Positions 7,136 to 14,580 of a DNA stretch of 23,663 nt are shown here, piece after piece; the stretch's first letter is position 1, and every line of letters starts with the position of its first letter. Under the pieces are notes generated by a model that saw only the letters and a program-made list of their open reading frames with translations, was not told the DNA's origin and ran no database searches. Source of the DNA: SHLQ01 sp964196045 (lineage in GTDB: Bacteria; Actinomycetota; Acidimicrobiia; Acidimicrobiales; SHLQ01); the NCBI GenBank assembly GCA_964196045.1, contig CAXMRH010000096.1:1-23663 (forward strand), written 5' to 3'. Both the position numbers and the translations under genes were made by a program.

Positions 7136-8082
7136 CCGTCAGTCACCAAGTCGGCTGCGAGCGCGGCCGCGCCGATCGCTCCCGCGTACGAGCCGAGCTG
7201 TGCCATGACCACCGGAATCTTGGGTCGGTGTGCTGCTCCCAGAATCCGATCCGCAAGCGAGATCTCGACATTGCTCCGCAGTACCTCCCCCAGTTCGACC
7301 AGACCGCCTCCGAGCACGAAGACCTGCGGGTCGAGAACGTAGACGAGGTCGGCGAGCCCGACGGCGACGTCGCGCGAGAATCGGGCGATCAACGCAGCTA
7401 TCCCGGGCTCTCCTTCGTGCAACAGTTCGTTCACGTGTTCACCACGAATGGCCGCTACCGACCCAGCGCGATCGACCAGCGCATCGAGGCGCCCTTCAGC
7501 AGCCCACTTTCGGGCCAAGATCCCAAGACCGGTGCCTGACGCGTAGTACTCCCACGGGCCGCTCGCTCCGGTGATGTGTTGTGGGCCATCGCGCTGAATC
7601 GTGATGTGACCCGCCTCTCCCGCATAACCGTGCGCACCGCGATGTAGCCGTCCGTCGAGGACGAAACCGGTCCCGATACCGGTGCCGAGGGCGACGAACG
7701 CCATGTGGCCATACCCGACCCCGGCCCCGTACTTCGCCTCTGCCCAGGTTGCCGCCGTGGCATCGTTCTCTGCAATCACCGGCACGCCGAGGCGCTCGAC
7801 GACGCGCGGAACGAGTGGATAGTCGACGACGCCCGGGATGTTGGGCGCGTACTTCAGCGTCCCATCGGAATCCATCAGGGCAGCCATGCCCAGCCCTACT
7901 GCATCGATTGGCTCGCCGATGTCCTCCGCCAGTTGTTCGGTCACCTCGACGATCGTCTCGACGAGTACGTCGCCGTCGGGACGGGTCTTCGCGCGGCGAA
8001 TCGCCAGTGGTTGCGTGCTCCCGGGACGAAGGCCGACGCCTCGAACATTGGTGCCGCCGACATCGAAGCCGATTGTGAGCAT
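7132..8082 (-). CDS. ROK-family glucokinase lacking the zinc cysteines
   Basis: Protein of 316 residues with the ROK architecture: phosphate loop DVGGTN (residues 7-12), catalytic Asp107 (ENDATAA), the ATP motif ALGTGIGTGF and GEAGHI (155-160, His159). The predicted reaction is ATP-dependent glucose phosphorylation. ROK kinases normally carry CxCGxxGCxE after this His, three Cys that bind zinc. Here the aligned segment is HITGASGPWE (169-178), so all three Cys are replaced while the following WE-YYASG is kept. The gene is the last of the minus-strand run, with a TGATG coupling to the gene before it. In Streptomyces, to my knowledge, the ROK glucokinase glkA also sits near an SRPBCC gene. An alternative is a ROK kinase for another hexose. 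Confidence 0.85.
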   Translation of the reverse strand: MLTIGFDVGGTNVRGVGLRPGSTQPLAIRRAKTRPDGDVLVETIVEVTEQLAEDIGEPIDAVGLGMAALMDSDGTLKYAPNIPGVVDYPLVPRVVERLGVPVIAENDATAATWAEAKYGAGVGYGHMAFVALGTGIGTGFVLDGRLHRGAHGYAGEAGHITIQRDGPQHITGASGPWEYYASGTGLGILARKWAAEGRLDALVDRAGSVAAIRGEHVNELLHEGEPGIAALIARFSRDVAVGLADLVYVLDPQVFVLGGGLVELGEVLRSNVEISLADRILGAAHRPKIPVVMAQLGSYAGAIGAAALAADLVTDG

Positions 8083-9413
8083 CAGTTATCCCGGCCCGCA
8101 AACCAGCCGGACGCGGCCACCCAGCCAGCCCGGTCCCCGACCGATTTACACCAGGCACCAAGATCGACCTGGTCAGAGACACAGATCACTTGTGTTTGTG
8201 CACTGTGTCGCAGAAGTGTCGACAGGATCGCACCACTGAGCCGAGCGGGAAGGTCCGCCAGAGGATCTTCGACGAGAATCGGGAGTGGTCTATCAATGTC
8301 CCCCGTGTGATCCAGGTGACTATGAAGGTCGACGTCGCCAATACCGACTCGATTCCACTGTTCCCGCGCGACAGCAAGGAGCTGTTGTTGACTCCGGAGA
8401 CTTCGTTGGATGTGATTGCGCTGGTCGTCGATGTGTTGCAGTTCAGCGTGGAGTCCACAGCCCTGTCCACTCGGTCGTCGCTCCATCGCTTCGGCGTCAA
8501 TCGTCTCGAGCGCACGAGCTCGGATCGCCTCGAGCTCGGTTGCCTCCTCAAGCACTCGTACCGCGAGCGCTGGAGCGGCAGCTGGGCTCGTCTCGATGTC
8601 CAACGAGGCAAGGCATGCAGCGAGCTGAGCGGCAGTGGAGCCAGGGTTCATGTCGTATTCGGCGATCTCACCATCGGCTTCGGCAACCACCAGATCGGCG
8701 AGCATCACCACGTCACGCCCGGCCGTGGGAAGCAACTGGGCTTTGGCAGCTTCTGCTTGGCTTCGCTTGGCTTGGAGCGCGATTCGCGCCCGGTCGCCGT
8801 CGAGGGCCAGGGCGGCAGACATCAGTTGTTCGATGAGTTCACCTGGAGGCGCCGCTTGTTCGAGGGCTTCGAGCGTTCGACGCGCATCGTCGAGCTGCGG
8901 ATCCGGAATCATGATCTCCGTTGGCGGTGGGACCACAGACAGGCGGATCTCTTCGGCCGCGGCGTCAGCCCCTCGGAGCTCGGCTCCAGACAGCAATACC
9001 GCTCGGTCGATCATCTCGATCACTTCCGCAAGCTGGGCCGCCTGTGCGGTACGCGCCGAGGAACCGGCGAAAAAGGCCCGGCTGGGCACCAAAGCAGTGC
9101 CGGGCGGTTGTTGCTCGATGCGCAGTTGCGTCAGCGACGTACGCGTACCCCGGGTTTCGATCGTGCCGGCCAGTCCGTTGGTCGGATCGTTGAGACGAAG
9201 CCCGTCGATCGTGGCCGAAAGCGCTTGGCGGCCACGATCGGACAGATCGCTGATGACGCAGAAGTTCCGATGGAGCGCCAGTGAGCTGTCTCCTGGTTGT
9301 GGCGAGTGCAGTTCGACCAGTCGGATAGCAGGATCGTCGCGCTCAGGAGAGTCGGTCGCGGATCGAAGTCGTTCTCGCGCCTTGTAGATGCGATCGAGGT
9401 CGACGGTGCTCAC
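8082..9413 (-). CDS. SMC-like coiled-coil protein with degenerate Walker B-like C-terminus
   Basis: Protein of 443 residues, Ala-, Glu- and Gln-rich, with long helical stretches. The C-terminal about 80 residues resemble the end of an SMC/ABC-type ATPase head: a hydrophobic strand then Glu-Asp-Pro-Leu (PILVEDPLADL), a helix, and a strand ending in an H-loop-like VSDQVDLGAW followed by GDRAGWV. No Walker A loop is visible in the N-terminal part, so it does not look like a complete ATPase. GTG start overlaps the stop of the SRPBCC gene (GTGA); its own stop overlaps the glucokinase start (TGATG). This places it firmly in an SRPBCC-X-glucokinase unit. Function unknown; a partner-dependent or inactive head is an inference. 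Confidence 0.75.
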   Translation of the reverse strand: MSTVDLDRIYKARERLRSATDSPERDDPAIRLVELHSPQPGDSSLALHRNFCVISDLSDRGRQALSATIDGLRLNDPTNGLAGTIETRGTRTSLTQLRIEQQPPGTALVPSRAFFAGSSARTAQAAQLAEVIEMIDRAVLLSGAELRGADAAAEEIRLSVVPPPTEIMIPDPQLDDARRTLEALEQAAPPGELIEQLMSAALALDGDRARIALQAKRSQAEAAKAQLLPTAGRDVVMLADLVVAEADGEIAEYDMNPGSTAAQLAACLASLDIETSPAAAPALAVRVLEEATELEAIRARALETIDAEAMERRPSGQGCGLHAELQHIDDQRNHIQRSLRSQQQLLAVAREQWNRVGIGDVDLHSHLDHTGDIDRPLPILVEDPLADLPARLSGAILSTLLRHSAQTQVICVSDQVDLGAWCKSVGDRAGWVAASGWFAGRDN

Positions 9414-9859
9414 ACCGATGCCGACTCGACTCGCTTCTTCAAGTCTTCAATCGCCGTGTGAAGAATCTTTGCCTCGGCACGCCGCTTCACGAAACCAGGG
9501 AGCGGAACGAGCATGTCGACCGACACGTAGTACCGAACTTCACAGTGTGAACCATCGCCTACCGGGACGAACTCATATTCGCCGTCGATGCGTTCCATGA
9601 CGTCACCCTCGATCAGGCGCCAGGACATGCGCAGGGGGTTCGATCCGTAGCTATAGCGCAGCGTGTAGGAGGTGGAACGCCCCATAGCGGCGACGCGATA
9701 GTGGACGTCACCGCCGCGCCCGTTGTCATCTTGGGCAACGATGTTTACTTCCTTCACGTCCGTTGCCCACTCGGTGTAACGCTCGAAGTCGAGCGCCACA
9801 GCGAAACAAGCCTCGGGTGACGCCTCGATCTCGGTTCGCTCAGCGGCCTGGTCAGACAT
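9410..9859 (-). CDS. SRPBCC (START-like/cyclase) family protein
   Basis: Protein of 149 residues, the usual size of a single START-like domain that forms a hydrophobic cavity. It begins with ERTEIEASPEACFAVALDFERYTEWATDVKEV, the typical first strand and two short helices. It continues as alternating strands and ends in the long C-terminal helix (FVKRRAEAKILHTAIEDLKKRVE). Mycobacteria have an SRPBCC gene (Rv2185c) close to the pimB-type gene (Rv2188c). Here a PimB homologue is two genes upstream, so the neighbourhood appears conserved. The ligand is unknown; a lipid or isoprenoid ligand is a guess from context. Confidence 0.85.
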   Translation of the reverse strand: MSDQAAERTEIEASPEACFAVALDFERYTEWATDVKEVNIVAQDDNGRGGDVHYRVAAMGRSTSYTLRYSYGSNPLRMSWRLIEGDVMERIDGEYEFVPVGDGSHCEVRYYVSVDMLVPLPGFVKRRAEAKILHTAIEDLKKRVESASV

Positions 9860-9962
9860 TGGAGTTCCTCAGCTCATGGTGCACCCGCAGATTAGCCGAA
9901 AGCGCACCCGCGACCCTTTCACGGGCACACGAAAACCATGGGGAAGGTGTGGTTGTGACCAC

Positions 9963-10412
9963 TCAGCGTTGCTCTCTCGGGTGGAAGGCAGCGAAACGTG
10001 ATCCCCATAAGGTGGCGATCCCGAGTCCGAACGTCGGCACGAGCAGCCCAAAGGCTTGGTGGGTGAACGGTCGAAGTGAGGCGAACAACACACCGACCAC
10101 GATCTGCAGGACGATGGCTGCCCATAGTCGGTTCCGGGCCGACGTGGTTACGTGGGTCTTGTCGATCGCCACCAACCCGCTCAGCGTGACCTCGTCGATA
10201 CGACTGCGCTGTATCCCATTCCAGAATCCGAGGGCCAGCAACGCGAATCCGATCGCGAACAACGCCGTGCTGACGATCGCGTACACGAGATCGAGTCGGT
10301 TGGAGGCGAGGTGGGTGGCCGCAGCCAGCAAGGTAAAGGCCACGGTGATCTGGGCGCCAAAGTTGATGAGCCGAGAGTCGTCGGCGGTCTTGGTATCGCT
10401 GAGCTCGGTCAA
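9963..10412 (-). CDS. Four-TM membrane protein next to pimB
   Basis: Protein of 149 residues with four hydrophobic segments (about 17-35, 41-63, 96-113 and 120-137) and a short acidic N-terminus. I placed the start at the TTG of 10412 because it overlaps the pimB stop as TTGA. The frame could begin nine codons earlier but would then overlap pimB by about 30 bases. The 103-bp gap to the next gene downstream is the largest in this stretch. The family is not recognised; the location suggests an envelope role linked to mannolipid synthesis, which is inference. Confidence 0.75.
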   Translation of the reverse strand: MTELSDTKTADDSRLINFGAQITVAFTLLAAATHLASNRLDLVYAIVSTALFAIGFALLALGFWNGIQRSRIDEVTLSGLVAIDKTHVTTSARNRLWAAIVLQIVVGVLFASLRPFTHQAFGLLVPTFGLGIATLWGSRFAAFHPREQR

Positions 10413-11557
10413 CGGTCGTCCCCGACATCTAGAGTCCACTCGTCGAGCGCCACCGCCAAGCGTTGCGACAACACGTTGTACGAGAAGTCGGTGACAGCTC
10501 GCTCTCGAGAGGCCGCGCCCATCTGGGTGCGCCGGTCGGGATCGTCGAGCAAGGACTGAAACAGTCCTGCGATGTGATCGATCGACGCGTCGGGTTCTGC
10601 GATCAATCCTGTTAGACCGTCGGCGACTGCCTCATCTGCCCCACCGGATCGACCCGCGATCTGTGGCGTACCAGCAGCTGCGGCTTCCACGAAGACAATT
10701 CCGAACCCTTCCTGTTCAAGACCCGCCCATCGGTTTCGGCACAACATCGAGAACACGTCAGCGGCACCATAGAGCGCTGCTTTGTCGCTGTCGGGGATTC
10801 GCCCGAGGAGTCGGACCGGCGCTCGAAGTGTGTCGATTCGGCGTTGCAGTCGGGCTCTATCTCGGCCGCTACCAGCAATACACACCACAAGGTCCGGGTA
10901 GTGCCCGTGCAACCGAGAAGCGACCGCGATGAGGGTGTCCATACCCTTACGAGGCACGAGTCTGGACACGCTCAAGATGAACGGAGCCTCCGGGTCGATG
11001 CCATATTTATCACGCACCGCGAGTTCTTCCTCGGGCGTAGCTGGAGCAAACCGGTCCTCGTCGACGCCTGGCGGAATCACCACGCTGCGAAGTGGTCGGC
11101 CAACGGCGCGTTCGGCTTCACCGAGCGCATATTCGCCGGCCGAAATTACAGCGCTTGCGTGATCGAGGACCCGAGCGAGCGCTTGGCGACTGCCCGGCAG
11201 TCGTCCGGGGACGGTCACTTCGGCCCCATGGAGCACGACGGCGTACGGTTTCGCGAGCGACGGGCCGATCACACCGAGTGGAACGGCCGGATCGATCACG
11301 TGTAATGCCGCGCCGAAATCGTCCGCCGCACGATTGAGTCGTCGTGCCAGCCAGGGATAGGGCAACAACACCGGCTCCTTCGATCGGATCACGTCGTACG
11401 CCTGGCGTGCATCGAAGTCGTCGGCGTCTGCGTACGGCGTGGTGTGGACCTGGAACGACGTGGGATCCAGCCGACGCCAGAGCTCCCACAAGTACTCCTG
11501 GATGCCGCCGACCTTGGGCGGAAAATCGTTGGTGACCAACAGATGCCGGGACGTCAC
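10409..11557 (-). CDS. pimB: GT4 glycosyltransferase, PimB-like mannosyltransferase
   Basis: GT-B fold glycosyltransferase of 382 residues. It starts with VTNDFPPKVGGIQEY (residues 8-22), characteristic of the PimB' subgroup, which transfers mannose from GDP-mannose to phosphatidylinositol monomannoside at the membrane. Donor-site residues are present: Arg199 and Lys204 (VSRLVPRKG), and the EX7E motif Glu283...Glu291 (EGFGIVFVEA). GTG start overlaps the queG stop (GTGA), and its stop overlaps the next gene's TTG (TTGA). The family also includes enzymes using other acceptors, so the exact lipid is not certain. The inositol phosphatase in this window fits a phosphatidylinositol-based pathway. 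Confidence 0.85.
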   Translation of the reverse strand: MTSRHLLVTNDFPPKVGGIQEYLWELWRRLDPTSFQVHTTPYADADDFDARQAYDVIRSKEPVLLPYPWLARRLNRAADDFGAALHVIDPAVPLGVIGPSLAKPYAVVLHGAEVTVPGRLPGSRQALARVLDHASAVISAGEYALGEAERAVGRPLRSVVIPPGVDEDRFAPATPEEELAVRDKYGIDPEAPFILSVSRLVPRKGMDTLIAVASRLHGHYPDLVVCIAGSGRDRARLQRRIDTLRAPVRLLGRIPDSDKAALYGAADVFSMLCRNRWAGLEQEGFGIVFVEAAAAGTPQIAGRSGGADEAVADGLTGLIAEPDASIDHIAGLFQSLLDDPDRRTQMGAASRERAVTDFSYNVLSQRLAVALDEWTLDVGDDR

Positions 11558-12663
11558 GTGGCAGCTCGTATCGCCGACAGTTCTTGCTGCACGAGCTCGC
11601 TGGCATCACCAGATGCTGCATCGACAAGGTCGTCGTATCCGAGCTGATCCGCGGCCCACACGGCGTGGGTTCGTTCGATGTCGTCGTTGCTCGCCACGAA
11701 GTGTTGCACCAACGCTCTGACGTCATCACTCGACCGGTCCGCCACGTTGCCGAGGACGACGAGCGCGTTCCGTCGGAGATACCTGGGTTCACGCCGCGGG
11801 ATATACCACGCGCCGAAGCGCTTCATAAGTTCCTCATCGTCGAGAGTGAGAAGCTCTTCGACCGGCACCGAGGAGGCTCCGGTCGTCACCGGGTGCTCGT
11901 TGTTGCGATCATGCGCAAGGTTCGGCGGACACGCGGTCTGACAGTCATCACATCCGTAGATTCGGTCGCCAAGAGCGGTTCGATATTCGCGAGGAAAGAC
12001 TCCCGGAGACTGCACCAGCCATGCCAGGCAACGATTGGAGTCGATGACGCCGTCGTCGACGATCGCGTCCGTGGGGCAGGCGTCGAAACACCGACGGCAC
12101 GGCCCACATTGATCGTCGAGTGGACCGTCGGCATGCGTGAGAGGCGCGTCGGTGATAACCGAACCAAGGATGAAGCGGCTTCCCACACCGGGGACGAGGA
12201 TGTTCGAGTTCTTGCCCCACCAGCCGATTCCGGCGCGATACGCGGCGGCTCGATCGACGAGCGCGTTGTCGTCGATCAAGACGCGTGTCTTCCAGCCAGA
12301 TGTGGTGAGGTGGTCGGCGATTGCGTCGAGGCCGGATCGGAGCTCCGCGTAGTGCGGTTCCCAGACGTACTCCGCGATCTCTGCCTGCCCCGTAGACGAC
12401 ACCTCCGCTGTGGCCGGCGCACGCCGATACGACCGTGCGCCCACGACGATCGACTGGGCTCCGGGAAGAGTGCGCGATGGATCGGTCGCCCGGTCCGGAT
12501 TGCGATACGTGAATTGCATGTCCGCACTGAGGCCCTTGGCCTTCCGCGCATGTAGTTCAGAACAAACATCGTCGAATGACTCCGCCGAACAAAAGCCGAT
12601 CCGGTCGATGTTGTTGGCCTCTGCGATCGCAGCTAGTTCAGCATTCAGCGAGGCCGCACCCAT
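11554..12663 (-). CDS. queG: Epoxyqueuosine reductase
   Basis: Protein of 369 residues. QueG reduces epoxyqueuosine to queuosine in tRNA using cobalamin and two [4Fe-4S] clusters. Cluster Cys are at 186, 189, 192 and 196 (CGPCRRCFDACP) and at 212, 238, 241 and 245 (CLAWL, YGCDDCQTACPPN). The upstream half carries the cobalamin/substrate domain with the conserved AGIGWWGKNSNIL. The C-terminal region (about 285-355, RYLRRNALVVLGNV...) has HEAT-like repeats seen in many family members. No other queuosine gene is in this window. ATG start, 9 bp after the small Cys-rich gene; the stop overlaps pimB. Confidence 0.93.
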   Translation of the reverse strand: MGAASLNAELAAIAEANNIDRIGFCSAESFDDVCSELHARKAKGLSADMQFTYRNPDRATDPSRTLPGAQSIVVGARSYRRAPATAEVSSTGQAEIAEYVWEPHYAELRSGLDAIADHLTTSGWKTRVLIDDNALVDRAAAYRAGIGWWGKNSNILVPGVGSRFILGSVITDAPLTHADGPLDDQCGPCRRCFDACPTDAIVDDGVIDSNRCLAWLVQSPGVFPREYRTALGDRIYGCDDCQTACPPNLAHDRNNEHPVTTGASSVPVEELLTLDDEELMKRFGAWYIPRREPRYLRRNALVVLGNVADRSSDDVRALVQHFVASNDDIERTHAVWAADQLGYDDLVDAASGDASELVQQELSAIRAAT

Positions 12664-12672
12664 TTGTCCAAT

Positions 12673-12879
12673 CTACGACCCGTTGCCGTGAACCTCGTGT
12701 CGAAGTTCGGGAACGAGCCCTGCTTCTGCCAAAGCCCGTATGGCCCGGAGGTCGGCGATATCGATCACTACCGCCTGCTCGGCCTCGCGCTCGCACAGAT
12801 AGGTCACCACGCAGTCGCTGCAGGCTGGGGTGTGTTGCATCACGCAAATGTCGCAATCGATGGTGACGGAGTTACTCAT
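12673..12879 (-). CDS. Small Cys-rich protein, possible metal binder
   Basis: Protein of 68 residues with five Cys (9, 12, 20, 23 and 29) arranged as CxxC-x7-CxxC-x5-C, followed by a helix-rich Ala/Glu tail. The paired CxxC motifs suggest a zinc ribbon or Fe-S knuckle. I chose ATG 12879 rather than the longer start at 12909 because AAGGTG lies six bases upstream of it on the coding strand. It sits 9 bp upstream of queG, so both are likely co-transcribed. A role alongside the Fe-S enzyme is possible but only inferred. Confidence 0.75.
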   Translation of the reverse strand: MSNSVTIDCDICVMQHTPACSDCVVTYLCEREAEQAVVIDIADLRAIRALAEAGLVPELRHEVHGNGS

Positions 12880-12909
12880 GTGCAACACCTTAGAGACGAG
12901 CTGTGACAC

Positions 12910-13356
12910 TCACGGCCGCTCGTACTCCGGAATGAACGAAATAATCTTGCAGTTCGCAGGCCCTTCGATTTCCTGAATGATCGCGATTTCGATCAGCCCA
13001 GTTTCGGGGTCGGCATCGTCCGGGCTAACCACTTGGAAGCCTTCCTCTCGCACGAGAAACGCGAAGAACTCCACTCGAAGTGTTGCGGTGTCGAAGTCGC
13101 GGGTCTCGAGCGATTCCGGATCGACGAAGCCCCGATAGACGGTGACCTCGTCGGTTGTTTCGCAGTCCCTGTCGAGAATTTCGCTCTTGGGAACCTCGGG
13201 CACTGCGCTGATACGTACGAGTGCCCAGATCAGGAGGAGTACGGCAGCTGGGACGACGATCACCAACGCCACCATCTTGCTGGTTCCCTGACGCGGGACT
13301 GGATGTGGAGAGCCCTCCGGCTGCGGAGGTTCCTCGTCTGGTGATTCGTCGGTCAT
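12910..13356 (-). CDS. Single-pass membrane-anchored protein
   Basis: Protein of 148 residues: an acidic Pro-rich cytoplasmic N-terminus (about 1-27), one TM helix (about 28-48, VALVIVVPAAVLLLIWALV), then a roughly 100-residue external domain with two Cys (CETTDE and NCKIISF) that could form a disulfide. Two starts are possible: ATG at 13356, or TTG at 13365, which overlaps the upstream stop as TTGA. Neither has a strong ribosome-binding site. The family is not recognised. Confidence 0.75.
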   Translation of the reverse strand: MTDESPDEEPPQPEGSPHPVPRQGTSKMVALVIVVPAAVLLLIWALVRISAVPEVPKSEILDRDCETTDEVTVYRGFVDPESLETRDFDTATLRVEFFAFLVREEGFQVVSPDDADPETGLIEIAIIQEIEGPANCKIISFIPEYERP

Positions 13357-13361
13357 GTGAT

Positions 13362-14576
13362 TCAACCCATCATCGCAAGCAATTGTCGGCTGTGCAGGAC
13401 ATTCGCGCCTCGTTCGCCCGCGCCGGTGCGGACGCGCCGGTCCGAGCTCACGACGACCACGGGCCGATCCGTGGCAACGGCGGAGACGGACTCGATGAGG
13501 ACATCGTCGGCCTCTACACCTGCGGGGCTGAACCGGACCCGGACCCCACCATGCCGTCCTCCCCTGCCATGCGAAGGAAGGTCTGCGCCGTCGAAGACCA
13601 CGTCGAAGGAGGCAGCCGTTCGGGCAGCGAGGTTGCGTAGACCTTGTTCGAGCCAGTCGCGCTGGCGATCAAGTTCCCAGTCGTCGTGTGCCTCGCGGGT
13701 CACGTTGTATCCATCGACGAGCACAACGATCCCTGGCACGCCCAGCAAGTAGTCCGCGACCTCGATCGAGTCGTCGAACAGCCCTGGAGGGATAGGCAGT
13801 TTCGATCGTTCGGCTGAAACCACTCGGCGGGGCGTAGCGCTCTCTCGGAGTTCGCTAAGGCGTTCGAGCACATCGCCGATCGTGGAGGCGACCTCATCGA
13901 CGGCAGCGCGGACCGCCTCATCACCCACTCCTCCACCTTCTGCGGTGGTGGCAAGTTGTGCCGAGGTCATGGCAGCGAGCTGTGCTTCGAGTCTCTTGCG
14001 CTCAGCGACGTGTCGGGCAGCGACGTCTTCCATCGTTTTGAGCTCGCTGACCGCTCGTTTTCGCTGCTCGACAAGCTTGGCGTTCTCCTCGGCTGAGTGC
14101 CGCGCTGCATTCTGCAGACGTTCGATCTCTGCTTGCAGGCTCGCCAACGCACCCGTCGCCTCGGTGGCGACGCGTTGGGACTCGGAGAGTTCGAGCTCCG
14201 CCCGGCCTCTCGCTCGTTCAGCGGTCTCTAGCTTGCGTTCGATCTTTCGGACGTCACCAGTCGGTTCGATGATTCGTTCGTCCGCAATGCCGATCATCCG
14301 ATCGACGAACTCTTGCCAGCCGTCTGGGCGCTCGAGAAAGGCCATGCCGACTCGACCGACGGAACGTTCATCCGCTCCTTCTAGTACGTGATCCCGAAAC
14401 TCCGAATCAGAGTCGAGCACGTCGAGCAATGCGTCCTTGGCCTTCTCCGGCACTTTGGTGAACGTGAGCATCGGAACTACACGAGCTGGGACCGAAACCG
14501 CGGGCTCGGCCTTCTTGTCGCGCTTGGCGACGGTCAGCGCTAGCTGGAGTAGTGGGTCGAAGAGTTCCGAGGGCAT
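13362..14576 (-). CDS. Coiled-coil plus NYN (YacP-like PIN) domain protein
   Basis: Protein of 404 residues. The N-terminal about 105 residues are helical. Residues about 108-205 form a long charged coiled coil (RKIERKLETAERARGRAELE and onward). The C-terminal about 120 residues are a NYN/PIN-like nuclease fold: LVDGYNV with Asp288, VVFDGADL, GVEADDVLIE and VVVSSDRRVR carry the conserved acidic residues. Such domains are associated with RNA cleavage; YacP (Rae1) is the Bacillus example, without this N-terminal extension. The gene begins 4 bp after the trpD stop. The RNA target is unknown, and the coiled coil suggests oligomerisation. Confidence 0.85.
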   Translation of the reverse strand: MPSELFDPLLQLALTVAKRDKKAEPAVSVPARVVPMLTFTKVPEKAKDALLDVLDSDSEFRDHVLEGADERSVGRVGMAFLERPDGWQEFVDRMIGIADERIIEPTGDVRKIERKLETAERARGRAELELSESQRVATEATGALASLQAEIERLQNAARHSAEENAKLVEQRKRAVSELKTMEDVAARHVAERKRLEAQLAAMTSAQLATTAEGGGVGDEAVRAAVDEVASTIGDVLERLSELRESATPRRVVSAERSKLPIPPGLFDDSIEVADYLLGVPGIVVLVDGYNVTREAHDDWELDRQRDWLEQGLRNLAARTAASFDVVFDGADLPSHGRGGRHGGVRVRFSPAGVEADDVLIESVSAVATDRPVVVVSSDRRVRTGAGERGANVLHSRQLLAMMG

Positions 14577-14580
14577 GGCG

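Noticed and set aside
8190..9284. Plus-strand open frame of 364 codons
   Set aside because: It is antisense to the 443-residue coiled-coil gene, has no family resemblance, and the opposite strand has coupled start and stop overlaps.
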